Made by a program: the position numbers and the translations under genes | From: Prevotellaceae bacterium | GTDB taxonomy: Bacteria; Bacteroidota; Bacteroidia; Bacteroidales; UBA932 | Assembly: GCA_031258755.1 (NCBI GenBank) | Contig: JAIRMK010000049.1 | Coordinates: 1-12,625 of the forward strand | Direction of reading: 5' to 3' | DNA: 12,625 nt | Shown: positions 5,756 to 12,625 of the stretch, one piece after another | Numbering within the stretch: position 1 is the stretch's first letter | Layout: each line of letters begins with the position of its first letter | The notes under the pieces: generated by a model | Database searches by the model: none | Told to the model about the DNA's origin: nothing | Seen by the model: only the letters and a program-made list of their open reading frames with translations

Positions 5756-5826
5756 GAAAGGTATGTGTGTGGTTTAGTTGTATGAAATAAAACCTTTCTC
5801 TAACAAATAGAGAGAGGTTTTTTGTT
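5701..5826 (+). promoter_or_regulatory. Ribosome-mediated transcription attenuator with four mutually exclusive RNA segments
   Basis: Segment 1 is CCTTTCT (5701-5707, inside the leader peptide). Segment 2 is GAGAAAGGT (5754-5762, starting in its stop codon). Segment 3 is ACCTTTCTC (5792-5800) and segment 4 AGAGAGAGGT (5809-5818). Segment 1:2 pairs over 7 bp, 2:3 over 9 perfect bp (antiterminator), and 3:4 forms the terminator. A ribosome stalled at Ile/Val/Leu codons masks segment 1 or holds it away, so 2:3 forms and ilvD is transcribed. A ribosome that finishes the peptide masks segment 2, so 3:4 forms and transcription stops. Without translation, 1:2 also leaves 3:4 free. The inferred terminated RNA is about 163 nt. 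The pairing is read directly; the mechanism is inferred by analogy with enterobacterial ilv and thr attenuators. Confidence 0.8.
5789..5826 (+). terminator. Intrinsic terminator of the ilv attenuator
   Basis: ACCTTTCTCT (5792-5801) pairs with AGAGAGAGGT (5809-5818) over 10 bp with one U-G pair, around the loop AACAAAT. Flanking A and T residues (5789-5791 with 5819-5821) can extend the stem to 13 bp. The 3' arm runs into TTTTTT (5818-5823). It lies before, not after, a gene (20 nt upstream of the ilvD ATG), as expected for a conditional terminator. Confidence 0.85.
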
Positions 5827-5845
5827 AGGATTAAAGTGGTAAACT

Positions 5846-7672
5846 ATGGAATTACGCAGTTCAGTTTGTATGCAGGGGCGCCGTATGGCCGGGGCAAGAG
5901 CATTGTGGAAGGCCAACGGAATGAAAAAGGAACAAATGGGTAAACCGGTTATAGCTGTTGTAAACTCGTTTACGCAATTTGTGCCGGGGCATGTGCATCT
6001 GCATGAGGCCGGCCAGTTGGTTAAGGCCGAGATTGAGAAACTCGGCTGTTTTGCGGCGGAGTTTAACACCATCGCCATAGATGATGGTATTGCAATGGGG
6101 CATGACGGTATGCTGTATTCGTTGCCCTCGCGCGATTTGATTGCGGATAGCGTGGAATATATGGTTAATGCGCACAAGGCGGATGCCATGGTTTGCATAA
6201 GTAATTGCGATAAGATTACGCCCGGGATGCTCATGGCCGCCATGCGTCTTAACATCCCTGCCGTTTTTGTTTCCGGCGGGCCTATGGAGGCCGGAATGTG
6301 GGGCGGGCAGCACCTTGACTTGATTGACGCGATGATTAAATCTGCCGATTTATCGGTCGGTGATGAGGAAGTAGCCGGAATAGAAGAGCATGCTTGCCCG
6401 ACTTGCGGCAGCTGCTCCGGCATGTTCACCGCCAATTCGATGAACTGCCTGAATGAGGCAATCGGTATGGCTTTGCCCGGAAACGGAACGATTGTCGCCA
6501 CGCACGAAAACCGGTTGCACTTGTTCCGTGATGCGGCTAAACGGATTGTTGACAATGCCTGCAAATATTACAGGGATGATGATACGTCTGTGTTGCCGTT
6601 AAGTATTGCAACCCGTGAGGCGTTTCTCAATGCCATGACTCTTGATATTGCAATGGGTGGATCTACAAATACGGTACTTCACCTGTTGGCCATCGCAACC
6701 GAAGCGGGCGTTGCCTTTACCATGGACGATATCGACTTCCTTTCGCGCCGGACGCCATGTCTGTGTAAAGTTGCGCCTAATACGCAAAAGTACCATATAG
6801 AGGACGTCAATCGTGCAGGGGGGGTGCTTTCCATTATGAGCGAACTGGCAAAAGGCAAATTGCTTGATACGTCGGTGAAGCGCGTGGATGGCCTGACGCT
6901 TGGACAGGCTATCGAGAGGTACGATATTATGAATACTGACGTTTCAGGGGAGGTCTTGAAGATATACCAAAGTGCGCCGGCCGGAAAGTTTAACCTGACC
7001 ATGGGCTCGCAGGCGGCCTGCTATAATGCGCTTGATAAAAATCGTGCGGCCGGTTGTATTCGCGATGTGGCGCATGCTTATTCAAAGGACGGCGGCCTTG
7101 CGGTGTTGAAAGGCAATATCGCGCTTGACGGATGTGTGGTAAAGACGGCGGGCGTCGATGAAAGTATATGGCGTTTCAGCGGCCCTGCCAAAGTTTTTCA
7201 TTCGCAGGAAGACGCTTGTGCCGGTATTTTAGAAGGCAAGGTTTGTCGCGGAGATGTTGTCGTCATAACCTACGAGGGGCCGAAGGGAGGGCCTGGGATG
7301 CAGGAGATGCTTTATCCCACGTCCTATATAAAATCGATGCATCTCGGTGCGGCATGTGCGCTTATAACCGATGGGCGTTTCAGCGGGGGGACGTCAGGTC
7401 TGAGCATCGGGCATGTGTCGCCCGAAGCGGCTTCCGGCGGCGCCATTGGCCTCGTGAAAGACGGAGACCTGATAGAGATAGATATTCCCGGAAGAACGAT
7501 AAATGTGAAGTTGAGCGATGAGGAACTTGCTTCCCGCCGTGCAGCGGAGGAGGGCAAGGGGAAAAACGCATGGAAGCCTGTGCGTGACAGGAAAGTGTCG
7601 AAAGCGTTACAGGCTTATGCAAAAATGGTCGCTTCGGCCGACAGGGGCGGGGTGAGGACATTGGAGTGTTGA
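5846..7672 (+). CDS. ilvD: Dihydroxy-acid dehydratase
   Basis: A 608-residue protein collinear with E. coli IlvD (616 residues). It dehydrates 2,3-dihydroxyisovalerate and 2,3-dihydroxy-3-methylvalerate to the 2-oxo acid precursors of valine and isoleucine. Conserved stretches include NSFTQFVPGHVHLHEAG (40-56), FNTIAIDDGIAMGHDGMLYS (73-92), ISNCDKITPGM (118-128, cluster Cys121), HACPTCGSCSGMFTANSMNC (182-201, Cys184/187/190), MGGSTNTVLHLL, YEGPKGGPGMQEMLYPTS and DGRFSGGTSGLSIGHVSPEA. The cysteine pattern is that of the oxygen-sensitive E. coli-type [4Fe-4S] subclass rather than the plant-type [2Fe-2S] one, which fits an anaerobe. The ATG at 5846 gives the usual N-terminus and lies 20 nt after the attenuator terminator. 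It is the first structural gene of the operon; ilvB follows after 30 nt. Confidence 0.97.
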   Translation: MELRSSVCMQGRRMAGARALWKANGMKKEQMGKPVIAVVNSFTQFVPGHVHLHEAGQLVKAEIEKLGCFAAEFNTIAIDDGIAMGHDGMLYSLPSRDLIADSVEYMVNAHKADAMVCISNCDKITPGMLMAAMRLNIPAVFVSGGPMEAGMWGGQHLDLIDAMIKSADLSVGDEEVAGIEEHACPTCGSCSGMFTANSMNCLNEAIGMALPGNGTIVATHENRLHLFRDAAKRIVDNACKYYRDDDTSVLPLSIATREAFLNAMTLDIAMGGSTNTVLHLLAIATEAGVAFTMDDIDFLSRRTPCLCKVAPNTQKYHIEDVNRAGGVLSIMSELAKGKLLDTSVKRVDGLTLGQAIERYDIMNTDVSGEVLKIYQSAPAGKFNLTMGSQAACYNALDKNRAAGCIRDVAHAYSKDGGLAVLKGNIALDGCVVKTAGVDESIWRFSGPAKVFHSQEDACAGILEGKVCRGDVVVITYEGPKGGPGMQEMLYPTSYIKSMHLGAACALITDGRFSGGTSGLSIGHVSPEAASGGAIGLVKDGDLIEIDIPGRTINVKLSDEELASRRAAEEGKGKNAWKPVRDRKVSKALQAYAKMVASADRGGVRTLEC

Positions 7673-7702
7673 ATGATAAAATTGATAAATGTTGAATAAG
7701 AA

Positions 7703-9394
7703 ATGAGGATGGATAAAATTACCGGTTCGGAAGCGTTGCTTCGCGCGTTGATTGCGGAGGGGGTAGAGTGTATCTTTGGTTATCCCGGGGGACAGGCAAT
7801 CCCGATTTACGATATACTGTATGACTATAAGGATAAGTTGCGCCACGTGCTGGTGCGTCATGAGCAGGGGGCGACACATGCTGCACAGGGTTATGCCAGG
7901 GTTAGCGGCAAAGTGGGCGTGGCGCTGGTCACGTCGGGGCCGGGCGCAACCAATACGATTACAGGTATAGCCGATGCGATGCTCGACAGTACGCCAATGG
8001 TGGTTGTTACCGGACAGGTGCCCTCGCCGTTGTTGGGAACAGACGCCTTTCAGGAGGTGGATGTGATGGGCATTACACTTCCGATAACGAAGTGGGCGTA
8101 TCAGGTGCGACATGCCGGGGATGTGGCATGGGCTGTGTCGCGTGCCTTTTATATTGCCTCTACAGGACGTCCGGGGCCTGTGGTCATCGATATCGCCAAA
8201 GATGCACAGATGGAGCGGATTGATTATTCGTATAAGCCTGTCGATTTCATCAGGAGTTATCGGCCGTGGCCGGACATCAATCATGAGCGTATTGAAAAGG
8301 CTGCGGAGTTAATCAATAATGCCGAAAGGCCTTTTGCGCTGGTCGGGCAGGGCGTTACGCTGAGTGGTGCGGAGGAGGAACTGAAATGTTTTCTGGACAG
8401 GGCGGATGTGCCCGCGGGCTCTACCATGCTGGGCTTGTCTGCGATGCCCTCCGATTACCGCTTGAATAAGGGAATGTTGGGTATGCACGGCAACATAGGC
8501 CCTAACCGCAAGACGAACGAGTGCGATGTGCTTATTGCAATCGGTATGCGTTTTGACGACCGTGTTACAGGCAACCTCAACACCTACGCAAGACAGGCTA
8601 AGGTTATACATCTTGATATTGATAATTCCGAATTTGACAAGAATGTGAAGGTGGATGTGAAGGTGTTGGGAGATGCAAAAACATCACTGCGGGAGATTAC
8701 CAAATTGCTGAAACCGGCTGCACATGAGGAATGGATAGCTTCGTTCACACCGGATGAGGAGGAAGAATACGAAAAAGTCATAAAGAAAGAACTGTGCCCC
8801 GATGATGCGGTGTTACACATGGGAGAGATTGTCCGTAAAGTATCGGAAGCTACCGGGAACAGGGCTGTTCTTGTTACGGATGTGGGGCAAAATCAAATGA
8901 TGAGCGTGCGTTATTTTAAATACAGCCAGACGAGAAGTGTCATTACTTCCGGCGGGCTTGGAACGATGGGATTTGGTCTTCCGGCTTCCATTGGCGCCAA
9001 GATAGGCGCTCCCGACAGGACTGTCTGTCTCTTTACCGGTGATGGGGGGCTGCAGATGACCTTGCAGGAGTTGGGTACAATCATGCAGGAAAAGTTGGAC
9101 ATTAAAATCATTCTTTTGAATAATAACTATCTTGGCATGGTACGCCAGTGGCAAGAGTTATTTTTTCACAAACGTTATTCCTGCACGAGCATGGAAAATC
9201 CGGATTTTATGTCTATAGCGAAAGCTTTCAGAATAGGTGCGCGGGAAGTATGGAAGCGTGAAGAATTGGATTACGCGATAAAAGAAATGCTGGATTATAA
9301 GGGCTCGTTTCTTTTAGTCGCGCATGTGGAAGAGACCAGTAAGGTTTACCCTATGGTTCCTGCGGGAGGCAGTATTACGGAAATGCTTTATTGA
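7703..9394 (+). CDS. ilvB: Acetolactate (acetohydroxyacid) synthase, large catalytic subunit
   Basis: A 563-residue ThDP enzyme that condenses two pyruvates to 2-acetolactate, or pyruvate plus 2-oxobutyrate to 2-aceto-2-hydroxybutyrate. The N-terminal domain has GYPGG (26-30), the ThDP-activating Glu54 in VRHEQGATHAAQGYAR, and TSGPGATNTITGIADA (77-92). The central FAD-binding domain includes MLGMHG and GMRFDDRVTGN (281-291). The C-terminal ThDP/Mg site is GDGG (446-449) followed by the NNN at 473-475 in LLNNNYLGMVRQWQELFF. The NYLGMVRQWQ segment is typical of true AHAS rather than catabolic AlsS. Translation may begin at 7703 or at the in-frame ATG at 7709 (MDKITGSEALL). ilvD ends 30 nt upstream and the small-subunit gene starts 24 nt downstream. 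ilvB is used here generically; it could equally be called ilvI. Confidence 0.95.
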   Translation: MRMDKITGSEALLRALIAEGVECIFGYPGGQAIPIYDILYDYKDKLRHVLVRHEQGATHAAQGYARVSGKVGVALVTSGPGATNTITGIADAMLDSTPMVVVTGQVPSPLLGTDAFQEVDVMGITLPITKWAYQVRHAGDVAWAVSRAFYIASTGRPGPVVIDIAKDAQMERIDYSYKPVDFIRSYRPWPDINHERIEKAAELINNAERPFALVGQGVTLSGAEEELKCFLDRADVPAGSTMLGLSAMPSDYRLNKGMLGMHGNIGPNRKTNECDVLIAIGMRFDDRVTGNLNTYARQAKVIHLDIDNSEFDKNVKVDVKVLGDAKTSLREITKLLKPAAHEEWIASFTPDEEEEYEKVIKKELCPDDAVLHMGEIVRKVSEATGNRAVLVTDVGQNQMMSVRYFKYSQTRSVITSGGLGTMGFGLPASIGAKIGAPDRTVCLFTGDGGLQMTLQELGTIMQEKLDIKIILLNNNYLGMVRQWQELFFHKRYSCTSMENPDFMSIAKAFRIGAREVWKREELDYAIKEMLDYKGSFLLVAHVEETSKVYPMVPAGGSITEMLY

Positions 9395-9418
9395 TTAAAT
9401 TAAAAAAAGAGTTGATGT

Positions 9419-9724
9419 ATGAATATGGAGAATAAAACACTTTTTACCATTATCATTTTTTCGGAAAACATGGTAGGCTTGCTTAATCAGATTACGATTA
9501 TATTTACCCGCCGGCAATTGAATATAGAGACGCTTTTCGTGTCTCCTTCAACCATCGCCGGAGTTCATAAATTTACCATTACGGCCTTTGCCGACGAGGT
9601 GACAATCGAGAAGGTGGTTAAGCAACTTGACAAGCGTGTGGATATCCTGAAAGCGTATTATAATATGGATGAAGAGTTGGCACAACAGGAAATTAACAAT
9701 TTATTATTAACCTATAAAATTTAA
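9419..9724 (+). CDS. ilvN: Acetolactate synthase small regulatory subunit, short ACT-only form
   Basis: A 101-residue protein with one ACT domain: TLFTIIIFSENMVGLLNQIT (8-27), RRQLNIETLFVSPST (31-45), IAGVHKFTITAF and VVKQLDKRVDILKAYY. This domain binds the feedback effector (usually valine) and activates the catalytic subunit encoded 24 nt upstream. It ends with EINNLLLTYKI, close to where the ACT domain ends, and lacks the C-terminal ALS_ss_C domain of the longer IlvH-type subunits (about 160-190 residues) that I recall as usual in Bacteroidales. The stop is followed by ilvC after only 4 nt, so there is no room for a frameshifted remainder. The length resembles E. coli IlvN (96 residues). 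An in-frame ATG at 9425 is an alternative start. Confidence 0.9.
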   Translation: MNMENKTLFTIIIFSENMVGLLNQITIIFTRRQLNIETLFVSPSTIAGVHKFTITAFADEVTIEKVVKQLDKRVDILKAYYNMDEELAQQEINNLLLTYKI

Positions 9725-9728
9725 AGCT

Positions 9729-10772
9729 ATGGCAACAATTAATTTTGGAGGGGTAAACGAAAATGTAGTTACCCGCGAAGAGTTTTCCCTGGAAAAAGCG
9801 AAAGAAGTAATGAAAAGCGAAACTATCGCAGTTATCGGATATGGCGTGCAAGGGCCCGGGCAAAGCCTGAATTTGCGCGATAACGGTTTTAACGTTATCG
9901 TTGGCCAGCGCAAAGGCAAGACATGGGAGAAGGCAGTGTCTGACGGCTGGACGCCCGGCGAAACGTTATTTGAAATTGAAGAGGCCTGCGCGCGCGCCAC
10001 CGTCATCCAGTACCTGTTATCAGACGCCGCTCAGATAGCGCTTTGGCCGGTTGTTAAAAAACATCTTACGGCAGGTAAGGCGCTGTATTTTTCACATGGT
10101 TTCGCTATTACTTATAAGGAGCGCACGAATATCATTCCCCCTGCCGATGTGGACGTAATTCTGGTCGCTCCGAAGGGCTCGGGCACTTCCCTGCGCCGTA
10201 TGTTTTTGCAGGGACGCGGGCTTAATTCGTCCTATGCCGTCTATCAGGATGCGACAGGCCGTGCCAAAGAACGTGTGATGGCGCTGGGCATAGGCGTGGG
10301 GTCGGGTTACCTGTTTGAAACTACTTTCCTGAAAGAAGTGTATTCGGACTTGACCGGCGAGCGCGGTACACTGATGGGCGCTATACAGGGAATTTTGCTT
10401 GCGCAATATGAAGTGTTGCGCGAAAACGGCCATTCGCCGTCGGAAGCGTTTAATGAAACGGTGGAGGAATTGACGCAGTCGCTGATGCCTTTGTTTGCGG
10501 AAAACGGAATGGACTGGATGTATGCCAACTGTTCGACAACGGCGCAGCGGGGCGCATTAGACTGGATGGGGCCGTTTCATGACGTCACCAAACCTGTTTT
10601 TGAAAAACTTTATCAGGAAGTGGCAAACGGAAACGAGGCGCAGCGCTCGATTAACTCCAATTCCCAACCGGACTATCGCGAAAAGCTGAATGAAGAACTG
10701 TCCGCTTTACGCAACAGTGAAATGTGGCGTACCGGCGCAGTAGTCCGCAAACTTCGTCCGGAGAACAATTAA
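9729..10772 (+). CDS. ilvC: Ketol-acid reductoisomerase (class I, short form)
   Basis: A 347-residue enzyme that isomerises and reduces 2-acetolactate and 2-aceto-2-hydroxybutyrate to the dihydroxy acids used by IlvD. The Rossmann motif GYGVQG (37-42) sits in IAVIGYGVQGPGQSLNLRD. The cofactor loop is GQRKGKTWEKA (59-69), whose basic residues suggest NADPH. FSHGF holds the catalytic His123. The knotted C-terminal domain has YSDLTGERGTLMGAIQG with metal ligands Asp207 and Glu211, FNETVEELTQ (241-250) with the second pair of acidic residues, and the substrate-contacting CSTTAQRGALDW (268-279). Length and the single knotted domain place it in class I. It starts 4 nt after ilvN and its stop overlaps the leuA start by one base. 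Confidence 0.96.
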   Translation: MATINFGGVNENVVTREEFSLEKAKEVMKSETIAVIGYGVQGPGQSLNLRDNGFNVIVGQRKGKTWEKAVSDGWTPGETLFEIEEACARATVIQYLLSDAAQIALWPVVKKHLTAGKALYFSHGFAITYKERTNIIPPADVDVILVAPKGSGTSLRRMFLQGRGLNSSYAVYQDATGRAKERVMALGIGVGSGYLFETTFLKEVYSDLTGERGTLMGAIQGILLAQYEVLRENGHSPSEAFNETVEELTQSLMPLFAENGMDWMYANCSTTAQRGALDWMGPFHDVTKPVFEKLYQEVANGNEAQRSINSNSQPDYREKLNEELSALRNSEMWRTGAVVRKLRPENN

Positions 10773-12262
10773 TGGACAGGTTGTTTATTTTTGACACTAC
10801 GCTGCGCGACGGTGAACAGGTTCCCGGCTGCCAGCTTAACACTGTAGAGAAAATACAGGTGGCGAAAGCCCTCGAATTATTGGGCGTGGATATTATTGAA
10901 GCCGGTTTTCCGGTTTCCAGCCCGGGCGATTTCAACTCGGTGGTCGAGATTTCAAAAGCGGTTACATCGCCCACTGTGTGCGCCCTCACGCGCGGGGTGG
11001 AAAAGGACATTGACGTGGCGGCCGAAGCGCTTAAATACGCAAAGCGCAAACGTATTCACACGGGAATAGGAACTTCGGCGTATCACATAAAATATAAGTT
11101 TAATGCTACGCAGGAGGAAATCCTGAAACGTGCGGTGGCGGCGACGAAATACGCCAAGAAGTATGTGGAAGATGTGGAGTTTTACTGCGAGGACGCCGGG
11201 CGCACCGAAAACGAATATCTCGCACGCGTGGTGGAGGCGGTGATAAAAGCCGGCGCCACGGTCGTGAATATTCCCGACACGACAGGCTATTGCCTGCCTG
11301 CGGAGTTTGGCGCTAAAATCAAATATCTCATGGAGCACGTGGACGGTATTCATAAAGCGATTATCTCCACGCATTGCCACAATGACCTCGGTATGGCTAC
11401 GGCCAATACGATTGCCGGCATAGCAAACGGTGCGCGGCAGGCAGAACTGACGATTAACGGAATAGGCGAACGCGCCGGTAATACTTCGCTCGAAGAAGTG
11501 GCCATGATTTTGAAATGTCATAAACACCTCGGCGTAGCAACGAATATAAACACGCGGGAGATATATTCCACGAGCCGTATGGTTTCGAGCCTGATGAACA
11601 TGCCGGTGCAGCCGAACAAGGCCATCGTAGGCCGTAATGCGTTTGCCCATTCGTCCGGTATTCATCAGGACGGCGTATTGAAAAACGTGCAGACGTATGA
11701 AATTATAGACCCGAAAGACGTCGGAATTGACGACAATTCAATCGTCCTTACGGCGAGAAGCGGCCGCGCCGCCCTGAAGCATCACCTGCAGATGCTCGGC
11801 ATAGAGCTTGACCGGGAAAAGCTGGATAATATTTATCAGGAGTTTCTGAAATTGGCCGACCGCAAAAAAGATATAAGAGATAATGATATATTGATGCTTG
11901 CCGGTGAAGGGCGTAAAGCGTCGTTTCGCATCAAGCTGGAATATATGCAGGTTACTTCCGGTATTGGCGTGCGGCCGGTGGCCAGTGTTTGTCTCAATAT
12001 TGCAGGGGAGAAGTTTGAGGCGACCGCTTCGGGTAACGGCCCGGTTGACGCCGCCATAAAAGCGGTGAAGACGATTGTACACCGGCAGATGACCATTCAG
12101 GAATTTCTTATTCAGGCGATGAACAAGGGCAGCGACGACGTGGGAAAAGTACACATGCAGGTGGCCTGCGACGGAAACGTCTATTATGGCTTTGCCGCCA
12201 ATACCGACATCGTCGCCGCCTCTATCGAAGCCTTTATTGACGCTGTTAACAAAATTGGTTGA
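10772..12262 (+). CDS. leuA: 2-isopropylmalate synthase
   Basis: A 496-residue member of the DRE-TIM (HMGL-like) family. FDTTLRDGEQVPG (7-19) has catalytic Arg12 and metal ligand Asp13, EAGFPVSSPGDF follows, then STHCHNDLGMATANT with metal ligands His201 and His203, and NGIGERAGNTSLEE with Asn237. The linker contains NAFAHSSGIHQDG (289-301), and residues from about 375 form the C-terminal regulatory domain that normally binds leucine (GNGPVDAAIKAV, 421-432). The enzyme condenses acetyl-CoA with 2-oxoisovalerate, the first step to leucine. The start at 10772 gives a TAATG overlap with the ilvC stop and the standard N-terminus; an ATG at 10724 in the same frame would add 16 residues inside ilvC and is unlikely. 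Citramalate synthase is a less likely alternative, since the motif set is that of LeuA. Confidence 0.92.
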   Translation: MDRLFIFDTTLRDGEQVPGCQLNTVEKIQVAKALELLGVDIIEAGFPVSSPGDFNSVVEISKAVTSPTVCALTRGVEKDIDVAAEALKYAKRKRIHTGIGTSAYHIKYKFNATQEEILKRAVAATKYAKKYVEDVEFYCEDAGRTENEYLARVVEAVIKAGATVVNIPDTTGYCLPAEFGAKIKYLMEHVDGIHKAIISTHCHNDLGMATANTIAGIANGARQAELTINGIGERAGNTSLEEVAMILKCHKHLGVATNINTREIYSTSRMVSSLMNMPVQPNKAIVGRNAFAHSSGIHQDGVLKNVQTYEIIDPKDVGIDDNSIVLTARSGRAALKHHLQMLGIELDREKLDNIYQEFLKLADRKKDIRDNDILMLAGEGRKASFRIKLEYMQVTSGIGVRPVASVCLNIAGEKFEATASGNGPVDAAIKAVKTIVHRQMTIQEFLIQAMNKGSDDVGKVHMQVACDGNVYYGFAANTDIVAASIEAFIDAVNKIG

Positions 12263-12286
12263 ACGTTGAGCGTAAATCTTGAAATC

Positions 12287-12315
12287 TTGGAATTATGAAA
12301 TTTTTATTACCTTTG
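12287..12315 (+). promoter_or_regulatory. Promoter for the second Rpn-family gene
   Basis: TTG at 12287-12289 and TACCTTTG at 12308-12315 are 18 nt apart, close to the Bacteroidetes -33/-7 spacing. The element ends 26 nt before the ATG at 12342, predicting a leader of about 23 nt. The 79-bp gap after leuA shows no hairpin with a T-run, so read-through from the ilv operon is possible. Confidence 0.6.
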
Positions 12316-12341
12316 CAGCATAATTTATTCACTACTCAATT

Positions 12342-12625
12342 ATGGCACATTATCTCGACCCGAAAAACGACTTGATTTTTAAACGCATTTTTGGCGAACA
12401 CAAGCATCTGTGCAGGAGTTTACTCAATAGCATGTTGCCCTTGGAGCCCTCGCAACAGATTGTGGAGCTGGAGTACCTGACCCCGGAGTTGACCCCGGAA
12501 CTCCCCGGTCAGAAAAACTCCATAGTCGATGTGCATTGCACCGATAAATCGGGGCGGCAATTTATCGTGGAAATGCAAATGCACTGGACGGAGAGTTTCA
12601 AGAGCCGCGTGCTGTTCAATGCCTC
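12342..12625 (+). CDS. Rpn-family PD-(D/E)XK nuclease / transposase-like protein, N-terminal part (runs off the right edge)
   Basis: About 94 codons are visible. The start MAHYLDPKNDLIFKRIFGEH is the typical opening of the Rpn / PD-(D/E)XK transposase-like family in Bacteroidetes, and the nuclease core follows as SIVDVHCTDKSGRQFIVEMQ with Asp63, Glu77 and Gln79 (D...ExQ). It continues into SFKSRVLFNA, equivalent to the QRMLYGTSK helix of the family. It is a different, only distantly similar member from the one at 4647. Residues 46-53 contain a duplicated LTPE encoded by a 12-nt imperfect tandem repeat. It starts 80 nt after leuA with its own promoter. Function beyond the family's nuclease/recombination role is unknown, and the C-terminus is outside the window. 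Confidence 0.8.
   Translation, partial: MAHYLDPKNDLIFKRIFGEHKHLCRSLLNSMLPLEPSQQIVELEYLTPELTPELPGQKNSIVDVHCTDKSGRQFIVEMQMHWTESFKSRVLFNA

Noticed and set aside
5661..5845. T-box riboswitch or metabolite riboswitch in the ilv leader
   Set aside because: No T-box consensus and no known riboswitch core was seen; the BCAA-rich peptide and alternative pairings explain the leader.
5800..6564. 254-codon open frame on the minus strand across ilvD
   Set aside because: It is antisense to highly conserved IlvD coding sequence, has no recognisable domain and overlaps the attenuator terminator. It is a shadow frame.
7748..7778. Promoter-like TTG-N20-TATCTTTG inside ilvB
   Set aside because: It matches the Bacteroidetes consensus, but TATCTTTG here encodes the conserved residues Ile-Phe-Gly of the CIFGYPGG segment, and it lies 70 nt inside the gene with no downstream start that makes sense. 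Probably chance.
10724..10771. 16-residue N-terminal extension of LeuA
   Set aside because: It lies wholly inside the end of ilvC and does not resemble the LeuA N-terminus; the ATG at 10772 begins directly with MDRLFIFDTTLRDGEQ.

Overview
The window looks like chromosomal DNA from a member of the Bacteroidetes, probably order Bacteroidales. Three things point there. Gene starts are preceded by the phylum-specific -7 promoter element TAnnTTTG at a constant short distance. Recognisable Shine-Dalgarno sequences are absent and regions before start codons are A/T-rich. The proteins read like Bacteroidales versions of their families. No tRNA, rRNA, CRISPR array or insertion sequence with terminal repeats was seen.

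Layout. Positions 1-1535 hold a minus-strand pair: a secreted papain-like (C1/bleomycin hydrolase type) peptidase and, 6 nt behind it, the start of argS (arginyl-tRNA synthetase), which runs off the left edge. A divergent intergenic region of 89 bp carries a promoter for each side. On the plus strand follow a cytoplasmic GH13 alpha-amylase-type glycosidase, a class I/II PLP aminotransferase and an Rpn-family PD-(D/E)XK nuclease/transposase-like protein with a C-terminal coiled coil. Each of these three has its own TAnnTTTG promoter. The right half is one branched-chain amino acid (BCAA) biosynthesis operon, ilvD-ilvB-ilvN-ilvC-leuA, with gaps of 30, 24, 4 and -1 nt. A second, partial Rpn-family gene with its own promoter begins directly after leuA and runs off the right edge.

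The operon converts pyruvate (or pyruvate plus 2-oxobutyrate) to the 2-oxo acid precursors of valine and isoleucine: IlvB/IlvN acetohydroxyacid synthase, IlvC reductoisomerase, IlvD dehydratase. LeuA draws 2-oxoisovalerate into leucine synthesis. ilvA, ilvE and leuBCD are not in the window.

The most interesting part is the 260-bp ilvD leader (5586-5845). It holds a consensus promoter, a 23-codon leader peptide in which 14 codons are Ile, Val or Leu, and four RNA segments that can pair as 1:2, 2:3 or 3:4. Segment 3:4 is a strong intrinsic terminator 20 nt before ilvD. Read directly, this is a complete ribosome-mediated transcription attenuator for BCAA synthesis in a Bacteroidetes genome. A short AT-rich inverted repeat lies just upstream of its promoter. 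Other points of interest are an ACT-only, short IlvN, an apparent mis-start of the GH13 gene, and the two Rpn-family genes that bracket the ilv operon.
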